Counted from the first letter of the stretch, positions 16,606 to 25,601 are shown. The stretch is DNA of 64,000 bases from Eubacterium sp. 1001713B170207_170306_E7 (GCF_015547515.1 NZ_JADMVE010000002.1:248001-312000), one strand, 5' to 3'. Notes: a model not told the origin generated them from the letters alone. Program-made: numbers and translations.

Positions 16606-18510
16606 TTACCAGCTTCCGCCGCCACCACCGCCACCACCGCCGCCGGAAAAGCCGCCGCCACCGGTGAAACCGCCGCCGCCGAAGCCGCCGGAACCGGAGT
16701 TCGGGGGAACGGTAATGTTGGTTGAAATGGCGTTCATGCTGTGCATGAGGGCATTGGTGAAATAAATCGTATTGAACATGCTGTAGGAATCATAGGTTCT
16801 ATACCAGTATGGCGGTTCGATCGCCAGGCTTTCAAACCGTTTGGCCCATTTGTCTGTGACGCCCAGCACGTAGGCATAGGGGAGCACATCAAAGAAATAG
16901 TTGGGATTTTCATCCACCAGGGTTTTGATGCGGTCCAGCTCTGCGGTCTGGATAAAGTTTTTAAAGCCGAGGGTCTCGCCCAGCCATTTGTTGCCCTGAG
17001 GGGTCCGCTTGGTGGCAAAGGCGCTCAGGAATCCGGCAACGACTGCGGCAATCACTGCCGCCAGCGGGGGCAGAATCGAGCCGAAGGTCGCCGTTCCTGC
17101 TGCCAGAACAATGATCAGCAGCACAGCGGAGATAAGCGCCCCGGCAGCCATCTTTCCGGTGAAGGAGCCGGCGGTCATACCACGGCGAGTCTCAAGGGTA
17201 TGGGATAAAAAGGTCAGTCCTGCAAAGGGAAGAACTCCAAACAGGCAGCCCATAATCAGCACGATAAACACGTCAAAGAAGCCCTCGCTTTTATAGCCCA
17301 CGGCGCAGCCGAAAATGAACAGAGGCAGGAAGCAGGCCAGGTGAATAAAGCCCTGGGCCGCCTTGGAGCCGGAAGTGAACAGCTTGTTCTGGGGCTCTGC
17401 GAAAAAGCCGCTGACCTCAGCTTTGGCCACCTGCATATCCTCGTAAAAGGTATCCTCCAGATCCTTCATGCTGGAAACAGTGCGTCCATTGGGGAAAAGA
17501 GCGCGCATAACCGTATGCTCAAAGCTTAGGGCATTGGCTGGAAGCTCCTGTACCTTTTCGAATTTGAAGTTCTTTTTACTGGTCTGCTCAATGGTCAGAT
17601 AACCTTTGTCCGCCAGATACATAATCATGGACAGGATTTCCTCGTTGCCGGTTTTGCCGTCGATGATGGTTCCAACCTGAGCTGGTGTGAGCTTATCGGG
17701 CGCGTAAAACATGACAGGCTCCAGCGGTTTCTGGTCGCGTCCGTAGCGGAACCACAGGATAATTGCCAGAATCAGGCACAGCCCGGAAACAATGTAGACT
17801 GCCGGCAGCCATTCGTTGCCGGTACGCATGCCCACAAAATAGCCCTGCGGCAGGCGGATGTTGAGGGTGACGCCCTCGTTGGGCTGTAATGGTTGATTGA
17901 GGGTGCCGTGGATCGTGTTGCCATCGACAGTGAAGCTCACGGCATCGGTCACGGTGCCGCCGTAGCTGCCTGTAATAAACTCGACCTTTGAGGCGTCGAA
18001 TTCCTTGGGCATATTAATGGTAAAGGTTGCGCTTTCAATGGTGGTATCCCAGTTCTGGGGAATAATGTTAAAGTAAACATCGTCAAATTGGTCGATATGG
18101 TCATCTCCCGGGTCCCAGGTGTAGGAAATGTTATAGGTCTGGTTGCCGTCCACATATCTGTCGGCATCGCCAATCTGGATAACTTTACTCCCGTTCTCGC
18201 TGTCTGTTTCAAAATCGGAGCCCGAAACTCTGATGTTTGAGACACGGGCGTTGTAGCTTGTTTCTGTCGCCTTGCCGTCAATATCCCGGTAAAAGCTGCC
18301 GCTGTAGGGAATGTAGCGGTAAATACCGTGCCGTGGCTGACTGAATGTGACGTTGATTTTTTCGTTGACGTCGTAGGCATGGTTTTCCTGTACGTTCATG
18401 GTCACGTCGTAGCTGTCGATGGTGAAGTATTCCCTGGCCAGTCCAGTCCCGGGAAACACAAGCGCCAGCAGCAATATGAGCGCCGCCAGTACAGGCAATT
18501 TCTTTTTCAT
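16606..18510 (-). CDS. DUF2207 membrane protein with Gly-rich tail
   Basis: A 634-residue membrane protein. A signal peptide (LPVLAALILLLALVFPGTG) is followed by the extracellular DUF2207 beta domain (REYFTIDSYDVTMNVQENHA onward). One helix comes near residue 240, then a cytoplasmic region, two or more helices in the middle (LACFLPLFIFGCAVGY; ALISAVLLIIVLAAGTA) and a tail of almost pure Gly/Ser ending GGGSW. That Gly-rich end is characteristic of the family. AAGGAGGTG precedes the ATG. It follows lemA on the same strand, a pairing seen in many Bacillota. The molecular role is unknown. Confidence 0.9.
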   Translation of the reverse strand: MKKKLPVLAALILLLALVFPGTGLAREYFTIDSYDVTMNVQENHAYDVNEKINVTFSQPRHGIYRYIPYSGSFYRDIDGKATETSYNARVSNIRVSGSDFETDSENGSKVIQIGDADRYVDGNQTYNISYTWDPGDDHIDQFDDVYFNIIPQNWDTTIESATFTINMPKEFDASKVEFITGSYGGTVTDAVSFTVDGNTIHGTLNQPLQPNEGVTLNIRLPQGYFVGMRTGNEWLPAVYIVSGLCLILAIILWFRYGRDQKPLEPVMFYAPDKLTPAQVGTIIDGKTGNEEILSMIMYLADKGYLTIEQTSKKNFKFEKVQELPANALSFEHTVMRALFPNGRTVSSMKDLEDTFYEDMQVAKAEVSGFFAEPQNKLFTSGSKAAQGFIHLACFLPLFIFGCAVGYKSEGFFDVFIVLIMGCLFGVLPFAGLTFLSHTLETRRGMTAGSFTGKMAAGALISAVLLIIVLAAGTATFGSILPPLAAVIAAVVAGFLSAFATKRTPQGNKWLGETLGFKNFIQTAELDRIKTLVDENPNYFFDVLPYAYVLGVTDKWAKRFESLAIEPPYWYRTYDSYSMFNTIYFTNALMHSMNAISTNITVPPNSGSGGFGGGGFTGGGGFSGGGGGGGGGGSW

Positions 18511-18540
18511 AGGTGCACCTCCTTGAGAAGAATGTAAAAA

Positions 18541-18587
18541 GGAGAATAAAGAATTAAAGCTTTTATTCTTTTAATTCTCAATTCTCC
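18541..18587 (-). promoter_or_regulatory. Inverted repeat between lemA and the DUF2207 gene
   Basis: GGAGAAT (18541-18547) and ATTCTCC (18581-18587) flank a second pair, AGAATTAAA (18550-18558) with TTTAATTCT (18570-18578). On the minus-strand RNA this makes a long hairpin just before the DUF2207 ribosome site, likely an mRNA stability or partial-termination element. Confidence 0.45.
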
Positions 18588-18606
18588 AGGCTTAATTGTC
18601 CGTTGA

Positions 18607-19161
18607 TTAAAATTGTACTTTGACGTTTTCACGTTCTTCCTGAGAAGATACTTCAAAATAAGGTTTCTTTTCAAAATGGAACATGCCGGCAATGATACTG
18701 CCCGGGAACATTTCAATTTTGTTGTTCAGGTTTTTCACGGAAGCGTTATAGTATTTGCGCGAGTTGGCAATGTCTTCTTCAATGTTCTGAAGCTGACGCT
18801 GCAAATCCATGAAGTTGGTGTTAGCCTTGAGATCCGGATAGGATTCGGTAACAGCGAACAAACTCTTTAAAGTTCCGCTCAGGGCGTTTTCGTTTTTCAG
18901 TTTTTCATCAATGGAGGAAGCGGTCATGGCTGCGTTGCGGGCAGCGGTTACCTTTTCCAGTGTCTGGGATTCGTGGCCGGCATAGCCCTTGACTGTTTCC
19001 ACCAGGTTGGGGATCAGGTCGTACCGTTTTTTCATATACACGTCCATGGTGGAAAAAGCTTCTTCCGCCTGGTTTTTCGTTTTAACAAGGCCATTGTAGC
19101 TGCCCATTACAATAAGGGCAAGAATGACGATAATGGCAATGATAATAATAATGGCAATCAT
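18607..19161 (-). CDS. lemA: LemA family protein
   Basis: A 184-residue LemA protein: one N-terminal membrane helix (IAIIIIIAIIVILALIVMGS) followed by a long helical domain on the extracellular side. The motifs NGLVKTKNQAEEAFSTMDVY and KKRYDLIPNLVETVKGYAGHE are diagnostic. The length is normal for the family. A TATAAT lies on the minus strand at 19191-19196 and AGGAGG precedes the ATG, so lemA and the DUF2207 gene probably form one transcript. The family is found widely in bacteria, and its biochemical function is not settled. Confidence 0.92.
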   Translation of the reverse strand: MIAIIIIIAIIVILALIVMGSYNGLVKTKNQAEEAFSTMDVYMKKRYDLIPNLVETVKGYAGHESQTLEKVTAARNAAMTASSIDEKLKNENALSGTLKSLFAVTESYPDLKANTNFMDLQRQLQNIEEDIANSRKYYNASVKNLNNKIEMFPGSIIAGMFHFEKKPYFEVSSQEERENVKVQF

Positions 19162-19233
19162 TGTAAACCTCCTGCTTTCAATTTGATCTTATTATACCAC
19201 ATTTCCAGTAAGCCTAAAAGTAAATCAGGCGGC

Positions 19234-20136
19234 TTACAGCTTAAATAAATCCGTACTTAAGTATTTTTCGCCGCGGTCGGGGAAGATGACGACAATCAGA
19301 CCTGAATCCAGGGTTTTTGCAACCTCACAGGCCGCGTACAGGGCCGCGCCGCTGCTCATGCCCACAAAAATGCCTTCTTTTTTGACGATCTGGCGGGCAA
19401 AGTCAAAGGCCAGCTCTGATTCCACCATGATGTGGGTGTCGATTTTATCCGGATCGTAAATGGCGGGAACAATGGCCTCCTCCATATTTTTAAGCCCCTG
19501 GATATAATGCCCTTTTACGGGGTGCGCCTCCACGATCTGCACCTCAGGATTGTGGCATTTAAGGCCCATGCCAATGCCCATGATGGTACCAGAGGTCCCC
19601 AGTGATGAAACCATGTGTGTGACCTTTCCCTCGGTCTGCTCCCAGATTTCCTCAGCGGTGGTGGTGTAGTGGGCCAGCTTATTGTACTCGTTGCTGAACT
19701 GGTTCGGGTTAAAATATTTGTCCGGGTTTTCGGCCAGCAGCTCCCGAACCCTGCGGATCGCGCCGTCGGTGCCTTCATCGGGGGCTGTCAGGGTGACCTT
19801 GGCGCCAAAGGCCTGGATCATTTTACGCCGTTCAATGGATACGGCCTCACTCATGACGATTTCCACATCATAGCCCTTGACCGCGCCGATCATGGCCAGA
19901 CCGATGCCTGTGTTGCCTGAGGTGGGCTCGATGATAGTTTTATCCTTTGTCAGCGTGCCTTCCGCCTCAGCCTGCTCAATCATCTTGAGGGCGATGCGGT
20001 CCTTAATACTGCCGGTCGGGTTAAAGCCCTCCACCTTGGCGACGATCTCAACCCTTGGGTTTGGACTTAAATGGTTAAGACGCACCATGGGGGTGCGTCC
20101 GATGGTTTCTAAAATGTTGTCGTGAATCTGCTGCAT
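19234..20136 (-). CDS. cysK: Cysteine synthase (O-acetylserine sulfhydrylase)
   Basis: A 300-residue PLP enzyme that makes cysteine from O-acetylserine and sulfide. The PLP lysine is K45 in NPTGSIKDR. The substrate loop PTSGNTGIG and the phosphate-binding GTSGTIMG are intact, as is the C-terminal GMSSGAALYA. ATG20136 is chosen because AAAGGAAG lies six bases upstream; a longer in-frame start has no good ribosome site. A minus-strand TATAAT at 20209-20214 is the likely -10. It is a single gene, divergent from the HAD phosphatase. Whether it is of CysK or CysM type cannot be fixed here. Confidence 0.93.
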   Translation of the reverse strand: MQQIHDNILETIGRTPMVRLNHLSPNPRVEIVAKVEGFNPTGSIKDRIALKMIEQAEAEGTLTKDKTIIEPTSGNTGIGLAMIGAVKGYDVEIVMSEAVSIERRKMIQAFGAKVTLTAPDEGTDGAIRRVRELLAENPDKYFNPNQFSNEYNKLAHYTTTAEEIWEQTEGKVTHMVSSLGTSGTIMGIGMGLKCHNPEVQIVEAHPVKGHYIQGLKNMEEAIVPAIYDPDKIDTHIMVESELAFDFARQIVKKEGIFVGMSSGAALYAACEVAKTLDSGLIVVIFPDRGEKYLSTDLFKL

Positions 20137-20350
20137 GTTATGCTTCCTTTCTGTATCTCTCATCCCTTACAGGATAAATGGTGAAAAATGGATTCATTCC
20201 TGCATAATATTATAGTACAAAAAGCAATAGACTGCACGGGTAATTTGAGAAAAAGCAAAGCTGAAAACCTTTTTCAGCCAAGAAAAGCTTTTATTTGAGA
20301 GACATTTGTATTATAATGAAAGACAGTCATACTGAGAAGCAGACTCATGA

Positions 20351-20369
20351 TGGGATTATTTTCATCCCA
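20351..20369 (+). promoter_or_regulatory. Short inverted repeat before the HAD gene
   Basis: TGGGAT (20351-20356) and ATCCCA (20364-20369) flank a 7-base spacer downstream of a TATAAT at 20312-20317. It is a possible operator or 5' leader hairpin. Confidence 0.3.
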
Positions 20370-20394
20370 ATGGGACAATTAAAGGAGGGCGTTC

Positions 20395-21057
20395 ATGAAG
20401 TATCATTGCGTATTGTTTGACCTGGACGGCACATTGCTGAATTCCAAGGAGGGGGTCTGGCGTTCCTTTGAGTACGCGCTGGAAAAGCTGGGGTATCCTG
20501 AGCCTAAAATTGAGGACATCGAACCCCTCATCGGACCGCCCATTGAACAGGTCTTTACAAAATATTACGGCTACAGCGAGGCGGACGGCTGGCGCGGCCA
20601 CGACTTTTACCAGGAGGAATACGTGACACACGGCCGTATGTACAGGGATCCTTTCTTTGACGGGGCGGCTGAGACCGTGGAGGCGCTGCAGGAGCTTGGC
20701 TGCAGGGTTGGTATTTGTACCAACAAAGGTGAGCCCACTGCTCGGAAGATCGTTGAAAAATCCGGGGTCAATATTGCCAAAGACCATGTGTACGGGCCTG
20801 ACACAGCCGGCACACGCACCAACAAGGTTGAGATTATCAATGCCTTTTTAGAGGATTATGGCTACAATACACCTGAGAAAAAGGCCGGAGTGCTTATGGT
20901 GGGAGACCGCTACTACGATATCGAAGGTGCTCACGCCTGCGGTATTGACGCGGCCGGCGTCGCCTTTGGCAATGGCACTCGCGAGGAGCTGCTCGGAGCC
21001 GGAGCCATTGCTGTGGTAGACCACATGATGGAGCTGGTTGAAATAGTAAAAGGATAG
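20395..21057 (+). CDS. HAD-superfamily hydrolase, phosphoglycolate-phosphatase-like
   Basis: A 220-residue HAD phosphatase. Motif I DLDGTLLNS carries the nucleophile Asp, motif II is ICTNKG, and motif IV is GDRYYDIEGAHACGI. A helical cap domain lies between motifs I and II, as in the PGP/Gph group. It would dephosphorylate a small phosphate ester. AAAGGAGGG precedes ATG20395. The 18-base gap to the PEPCK-like gene suggests one operon, so the substrate may relate to central carbon metabolism, but that is inference. Confidence 0.88.
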   Translation: MKYHCVLFDLDGTLLNSKEGVWRSFEYALEKLGYPEPKIEDIEPLIGPPIEQVFTKYYGYSEADGWRGHDFYQEEYVTHGRMYRDPFFDGAAETVEALQELGCRVGICTNKGEPTARKIVEKSGVNIAKDHVYGPDTAGTRTNKVEIINAFLEDYGYNTPEKKAGVLMVGDRYYDIEGAHACGIDAAGVAFGNGTREELLGAGAIAVVDHMMELVEIVKG

Positions 21058-21075
21058 ACAGAAAGGAAGTTATCT

Positions 21076-22845
21076 ATGGAAAATATGAATGTACATCGCA
21101 GTATTGTTATCAACGGCGATTTGAAGTTTACGAATGTCAGCCGGGTTTTACAGTCTAAAACCTTTGGGAAAATGATTACCACTTTTGTGAATGAGTTGGA
21201 AATCCGTCATTCCAGAAAGCTGAAGGCGATTATCCCCTTCCGGGACGAAAACAAGTCCTTTGACCTGGAAAAATTTCGTGATTTTGTAACTCTGCTTAAC
21301 ATGAAGTCCTTGAAAGAGGTTATGCGGAGCGGCTATTTTGATATTCAGTACGGGGTGGACGAATACACCGCCATCATGCTGGATTTTCTCGAGGGATTTT
21401 ACAACTACTGGCGTAATATCCAGCGTTTTATGGTTAAAAATGAAAGCTATAATCCGGACGATGGCGCAAAACGCTCTAAAGCCCACTCACTGGCCTCAAA
21501 CAACGAGTCTCTGAAAAAGCTGGTACTGGATCTGTACCGTAATATTCTCTACAATGTTACCGGCAAAAGCCTGAGTATTTACCGCCAGCTGCCCTCCGGC
21601 GCCCAGGTATCCTTCCTGGTTGACCACTTTGACTTTCCAAATGATATCAAGAGTAAAAATGACTCTCTGTACCGTGTGCCCTATGTATGGGAAGCTATTT
21701 TTGAGCCGCCGGTCATTTTTTATACTCAATCCAGCAAAAGAAACGGGGTATTCCCCATTAAAAAAGACAAGAAAATTCTGGAACGCTTTTATATGGATTC
21801 CGAATCTTGGTACGCGATCCCGGTAAAAGCCGGACGTCTGCTGATCATCGCTTACTGCCATAAGGATTTTCTGGAACTGGGCGCAGGCCTTTTCAACCTT
21901 TTCGAGCTGGCGACACCAGAGGAATTTCTGCACAAAAAGCCAGACGGTGCAGTTTTCTTCGGGCTGGACAAGAGCCTCTTTGACGAGGACGAAATGCGCG
22001 GCTTTGTGGTGAAGGAGGATGGCATTTACTATGGTATGCTGCCAAACGATCCGGATATCGACTACTTTGGCTATATGAAGAAAATGATCCTGACGCTGCA
22101 CAATATCATCCAGATCAAAAACTTCTGGCTGCCAATCCACGGCGCTTTTGCCAAAATCCGTCTGGCCGGGGAAAAGCCAGTCAATATCATGCTGGTTGGC
22201 GACAGCGGCGCTGGCAAGTCCGAAACGCTGGAGGCTATTCACAAGCTGCCGAAAGAGCTGGGCTGCGACGTGGACATTCTCATCGACGACATGGGCTCCC
22301 TGCATTTTAACAAGGAGGATGAGCTCATGGCCGTTGGGACTGAAATCGGCGCCTTTGTCCGTCTGGACGACCTCCAGCCGGGTTATGCCTACAGCACCAT
22401 GGACCGCTCAATTTTTATGAATCCCAACATCGTTAACGCCCGGGTAATCGTACCCCAGATGACCTATGAGGAAATCTCAGCTTCTACTCCAGTTGATTAT
22501 ATTTTCTACATTAACAACTATGAAAAAATCGACGATGCGCACGCGCCCATCGAAATGTTTGACGACCTGGACACTGCTTTGGCTGTATTCTCAGAGGGAA
22601 AGCGCATGGCCAAAGGAACCACCGGCGAGGTTGGTATCACCACCACCTATTTTGCGAATCCCTTCGGTGCTGTACAGCTCAAAAGCGAACACGAAAAGAT
22701 TGCGGAAAATTATTTTAAACGCATGAAAGAAAAAGGCATCAAAATCGGTGTGATCCGTACCCAACTGGGAATCCCCGGTTTTGAGCAGGACGGCCCCTTT
22801 GTCGCTGCCGAATCCCTGGTAGATTTTATTAAGCATATTAAGTAA
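21076..22845 (+). CDS. PEPCK/HPr-kinase-like P-loop protein
   Basis: A 589-residue cytoplasmic protein. The C-terminal half carries the kinase-1a P-loop VGDSGAGKSETLEA, a second acidic site (ILIDDMGSLHF) and GTEIGAFVRLDDLQPGYAYS, features shared by ATP-type PEP carboxykinases and HPr kinases. The N-terminal half is helical and specific to this family. Close relatives in Clostridia are commonly labelled phosphoenolpyruvate carboxykinase, yet the length and N-terminal half differ from the classic 530-residue PckA. It may be a protein or small-molecule kinase instead. AGAAAGGAAG precedes the ATG, and the gene is co-directional with the HAD phosphatase. Confidence 0.7.
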   Translation: MENMNVHRSIVINGDLKFTNVSRVLQSKTFGKMITTFVNELEIRHSRKLKAIIPFRDENKSFDLEKFRDFVTLLNMKSLKEVMRSGYFDIQYGVDEYTAIMLDFLEGFYNYWRNIQRFMVKNESYNPDDGAKRSKAHSLASNNESLKKLVLDLYRNILYNVTGKSLSIYRQLPSGAQVSFLVDHFDFPNDIKSKNDSLYRVPYVWEAIFEPPVIFYTQSSKRNGVFPIKKDKKILERFYMDSESWYAIPVKAGRLLIIAYCHKDFLELGAGLFNLFELATPEEFLHKKPDGAVFFGLDKSLFDEDEMRGFVVKEDGIYYGMLPNDPDIDYFGYMKKMILTLHNIIQIKNFWLPIHGAFAKIRLAGEKPVNIMLVGDSGAGKSETLEAIHKLPKELGCDVDILIDDMGSLHFNKEDELMAVGTEIGAFVRLDDLQPGYAYSTMDRSIFMNPNIVNARVIVPQMTYEEISASTPVDYIFYINNYEKIDDAHAPIEMFDDLDTALAVFSEGKRMAKGTTGEVGITTTYFANPFGAVQLKSEHEKIAENYFKRMKEKGIKIGVIRTQLGIPGFEQDGPFVAAESLVDFIKHIK

Positions 22846-22880
22846 AAATAAAATAATTCTAAATTAGCGGGTGAAAAAAT

Positions 22881-22909
22881 TTGAATTTTTACTGAGATCG
22901 CGTTATAAT
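22881..22909 (+). promoter_or_regulatory. Promoter of rubrerythrin
   Basis: TTGAAT (22881-22886), 17 bases, TATAAT (22904-22909). No clear PerR-type palindrome was seen over it. Confidence 0.8.
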
Positions 22910-22949
22910 AAAGAAACGAACAATATCAAAATCAAGGAGGAATTTACCA

Positions 22950-23543
22950 ATGGGAAGATTAAAAGGTACGGAAACCCTGTCAAATTTAATGAAGGCATTT
23001 GCAGGTGAAAGCCAGGCGCGCAACCGCTACACATTTTTTGCCTCAAAGGCTAAAAAAGAAGGGTATGTACAGATTCAGGAAATTTTCCTGGAAACTGCAG
23101 CAAATGAAAAAGAGCATGCTGAAGTTTTCTATAAATATATGGCTGCTGAATTAGAAGGCGGTGAAGCCATGATGCTGAATGTCAACGCGGATTATCCTGT
23201 AGCATTGGGCGATACCAAAAGCAACCTGATCAATGCCGCTGCCGGTGAAAAAGAAGAATGGGCAGACTTATACCCCGCTTTCGCCGCAACCGCTAAAAAG
23301 GAAGGCTTTGACGACATCGCAGAATCTTTTACTCAGATATGTGTCGCTGAAAAGGCCCATGAAACCCGTTATAAAAAATTAGCGGCTAACATCGAACAGG
23401 GCAAAGTATTCAAACGCTTTGGTGATGTCAGATGGAAATGCGGCAACTGTGGCTATATTTACGAAGGCAATGATGCGCCTCAGGTATGCCCGGCATGTAA
23501 GCACGACCGCTCTTACTTCCAGCTGTTTGTTGAAACCTACTAA
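22950..23543 (+). CDS. rbr: Rubrerythrin
   Basis: A 197-residue non-haem iron peroxidase of anaerobes. The N-terminal four-helix domain supplies the di-iron ligands (FAGESQARNRY, ETAANEKEHAEVF, EKEEWADLYP, CVAEKAHETRY). The C-terminal rubredoxin-like domain has CGNCGYIYEG and CPACKHDRSYF for one Fe(Cys)4 site. It reduces hydrogen peroxide with electrons from rubredoxin or NADH-linked partners in the cytoplasm. It has a strong ribosome site (CAAGGAGG), its own promoter and its own terminator. Confidence 0.97.
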   Translation: MGRLKGTETLSNLMKAFAGESQARNRYTFFASKAKKEGYVQIQEIFLETAANEKEHAEVFYKYMAAELEGGEAMMLNVNADYPVALGDTKSNLINAAAGEKEEWADLYPAFAATAKKEGFDDIAESFTQICVAEKAHETRYKKLAANIEQGKVFKRFGDVRWKCGNCGYIYEGNDAPQVCPACKHDRSYFQLFVETY

Positions 23544-23557
23544 AAATAAAAAACATG

Positions 23558-23595
23558 ACCCGTGGTACTGCAAAATGCAGCGCCACGGGTTTTTT
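23558..23595 (+). terminator. Intrinsic terminator after rubrerythrin
   Basis: ACCCGTGG (23558-23565) pairs with CCACGGGT (23583-23590), with an inner CTGCA/TGCAG stem and a T-run to 23595. Confidence 0.92.
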
Positions 23596-23597
23596 AG

Positions 23598-23626
23598 TTG
23601 CGTGGCCGGTCGAAAGGCGGTAAAAT
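23598..23626 (+). promoter_or_regulatory. Promoter of the DUF308-like gene
   Basis: TTGCGT (23598-23603), 17 bases, TAAAAT (23621-23626), placed between the rubrerythrin terminator and the ATG at 23656. Confidence 0.5.
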
Positions 23627-23655
23627 AAGAATATTACAGAAAAAGGGGAAAAGGA

Positions 23656-25008
23656 ATGGAAAAAACGGTTGCGCAAAAGCTCATCGGCCTTCTGGCCGGA
23701 CTTCTGGTTATAGGAGCCGGGATGTTCTTAATTCTGCGGCCAAAGACCTCAATCATCGATCTGGTGGTGTTGATCGCTGTGGTTTTACTGATCATCGCGT
23801 TTATGAATCTGGTGGCAGTGCTTTATAAAAAACGAATCAAAGGACAGGGTGAGGTGCTGGAGGCTGTGGTCAACCTTTGCTTTGCCGTTGCCTTTTTTAT
23901 CCTGCGGTTTAAGGTGGTGCGCTGGATTCCTGACATCTTTGCCGGGTGGATTATCTTGAATTCCATTATCCGTTTCATGTCGGCTGTTACTTATTTTAGA
24001 GACGGCGCGCCAAACTACGGCGTTTATTTTATCAATGGCGTGATCACGCTGGTAGCGGGCGTCCTCATGCTGGTCAACAACCGTCTGAACGCCATCGGCT
24101 TTGGCCTGGTGGCGGGTATCTACGTGCTTTGGTATGGCTTTACCATGATTTTTGATACCTTTAATGAGGAGTCAACCCAGCAGAAAATGTCGGCGACGGC
24201 CAGGAAAATGCAGCGGAAACTGCGCTTTTCCATTCCGCCTGTTATCGGCGGACTTTTGCCAAGACGTCTGCTCAAGGAATATGACGCTAAAGTGGCTTCG
24301 GAGGATGCCAACGCCTATCTTCATGAGCAGAATGTATCTATTCCCGAAAAAGCAGCGGGACTTGCGCCCTTTAATGTGGAAATTCTAGTGCATTTATCCA
24401 AGAAATTCATGGAGTCCTTCGGCCATGTGGACTTGATATTAGGGGATGAGGCCGTGGCCTATGGTAACTTCGACAGCCATAGCTATCGTCTGTTTGGGGT
24501 GATCAGCGACGGGGTTCTGTTTAAGTGCAACCGGGAACGCTACCTCCAGCAGTCTGCCTTCCACGATGACAAGGTGCTCATCGCTTTTAAAGTGGCCTTT
24601 GAGAAGGAAGAGCTTTTGCAGATTAAGAAGAATTTTGAGACTATGCGGGAGAACATGGAGGAGTGGTACTGCGATACCCAGCTTATGGAACAGGGGCTGC
24701 TGCCCGAAAAAGACTATAGTGACATCGCAGATCAGATATACAAGGGAAATGACGCGATTTTTTATAAATTTAAAAAAGGGACCCTCAAGACCTACTTTGC
24801 TGTGGATACTAACTGTGTCAAGGTAGCAGATTCCCTGTTTGAGAACACCAGTTTTGACAAGCCGGCCATTCCGGGAATTGTGACACCCGGGGCTTATTAT
24901 CAGTTTTTGATGCGCGAGCTTGAGAAACCCGGCACTAAGGTTTATGAACGGCATGTCTATTCAAAGGAAACCCTGATCTATAATAAGGAACTGGAAACTG
25001 GAAAATAA
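23656..25008 (+). CDS. DUF308-like membrane protein with large soluble C-terminal domain
   Basis: A 450-residue protein. The first about 175 residues hold roughly six hydrophobic helices in the HdeD/DUF308 style (IGLLAGLLVIGAGMFLIL; GVYFINGVITLVAGVLML; IGFGLVAGIYVLWYGFTMIF). The remaining about 270 residues are predicted soluble and mixed alpha/beta, with segments such as EILVHLSKKFMESFGHVDLI and HDDKVLIAFKVAFEKEELLQ, and match no family I recognise. GGGGAAAAGGA precedes ATG23656. It stands alone between two terminators. Residues after the last helix may face the cytoplasm; no catalytic motif is evident. Confidence 0.75.
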   Translation: MEKTVAQKLIGLLAGLLVIGAGMFLILRPKTSIIDLVVLIAVVLLIIAFMNLVAVLYKKRIKGQGEVLEAVVNLCFAVAFFILRFKVVRWIPDIFAGWIILNSIIRFMSAVTYFRDGAPNYGVYFINGVITLVAGVLMLVNNRLNAIGFGLVAGIYVLWYGFTMIFDTFNEESTQQKMSATARKMQRKLRFSIPPVIGGLLPRRLLKEYDAKVASEDANAYLHEQNVSIPEKAAGLAPFNVEILVHLSKKFMESFGHVDLILGDEAVAYGNFDSHSYRLFGVISDGVLFKCNRERYLQQSAFHDDKVLIAFKVAFEKEELLQIKKNFETMRENMEEWYCDTQLMEQGLLPEKDYSDIADQIYKGNDAIFYKFKKGTLKTYFAVDTNCVKVADSLFENTSFDKPAIPGIVTPGAYYQFLMRELEKPGTKVYERHVYSKETLIYNKELETGK

Positions 25009-25050
25009 AAAAGGCCATGGCCCCGTATTATGCAGGACCATGGCCTTTTT
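25008..25050. terminator. Bidirectional terminator between convergent genes
   Basis: AAAAAGGCCATGG (25008-25020) pairs with CCATGGCCTTTTT (25038-25050), a near-perfect 13-bp stem with A/T runs on both sides. Confidence 0.93.
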
Positions 25051-25065
25051 GAATACACAGGCAGG

Positions 25066-25503
25066 CTAGCGGCAGTGCCGTCCTCCGCCGTGATGGCCGC
25101 TTCCGTCCCGAGGACCATTTCCGCTCCCGTTCGGGCAGCTGTCGCCTACTGGATTGCCGGTCATATCGCAAAAGCCGTCCCCATCCGTGTCGCCGTAACC
25201 GTGATGGCCTGTAGTGGTGGGTACAGCCGTGTCGGATATGCTGTTGTCAACATCCGTGGCTGGAGTCGTACCTGTGACTGGCGCTGCCAGACAGTTACCA
25301 TTGCCCGTGCAGCTGCCCTCGCCTACCTGATTTCCGGTCGCATCACAGAGACCGTCGCCGTCTGTATCACATATGACCGCGGTGTGCTGCGCGCCGTATT
25401 CCTGCATAAACCGACCGCCGTTTCCGGCTGCCAGAGCTGTGGTGCCTGTGAGCAGCACAGCGCCAACCATAAAACCAGCGATTACTTTTTTGTTCATTTT
25501 CAT
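25066..25503 (-). CDS. Small secreted protein with two DTDGDG calcium-loop repeats
   Basis: A 145-residue exported protein. A signal peptide (KKVIAGFMVGAVLLTGTTAL) is followed by two similar repeats, CDTDGDGLCDATGNQVGEGS and GDTDGDGFCDMTGNPVGDSC. The DxDxDGxxD loop is typical of extracellular Ca2+-binding EF-hand-like/thrombospondin-type-3 modules, and each repeat has paired Cys. The C-terminus is Gly/His-rich (GSGHHGGGRHCR), suggesting metal binding. ATG25503 is used because AAGGAG lies upstream; a longer start lacks one. A minus-strand TATAAT lies at 25536-25541. It could sequester Ca2+ or transition metals, but the function is unknown. Confidence 0.7.
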   Translation of the reverse strand: MKMNKKVIAGFMVGAVLLTGTTALAAGNGGRFMQEYGAQHTAVICDTDGDGLCDATGNQVGEGSCTGNGNCLAAPVTGTTPATDVDNSISDTAVPTTTGHHGYGDTDGDGFCDMTGNPVGDSCPNGSGNGPRDGSGHHGGGRHCR

Positions 25504-25601
25504 TTGAATCACTCCTTATTTTCTATCTTGTCTTTATTATAGAAGGTGATTATGGCAAAATTGTGACAAAATGAAAAATGTATCATATACATTGATGTTG
25601 A

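Noticed and set aside
20395-22845. A plain PEP carboxykinase annotation
   Set aside because: The P-loop region fits, but the N-terminal half and overall length do not match classic PckA, so the call was kept broader.
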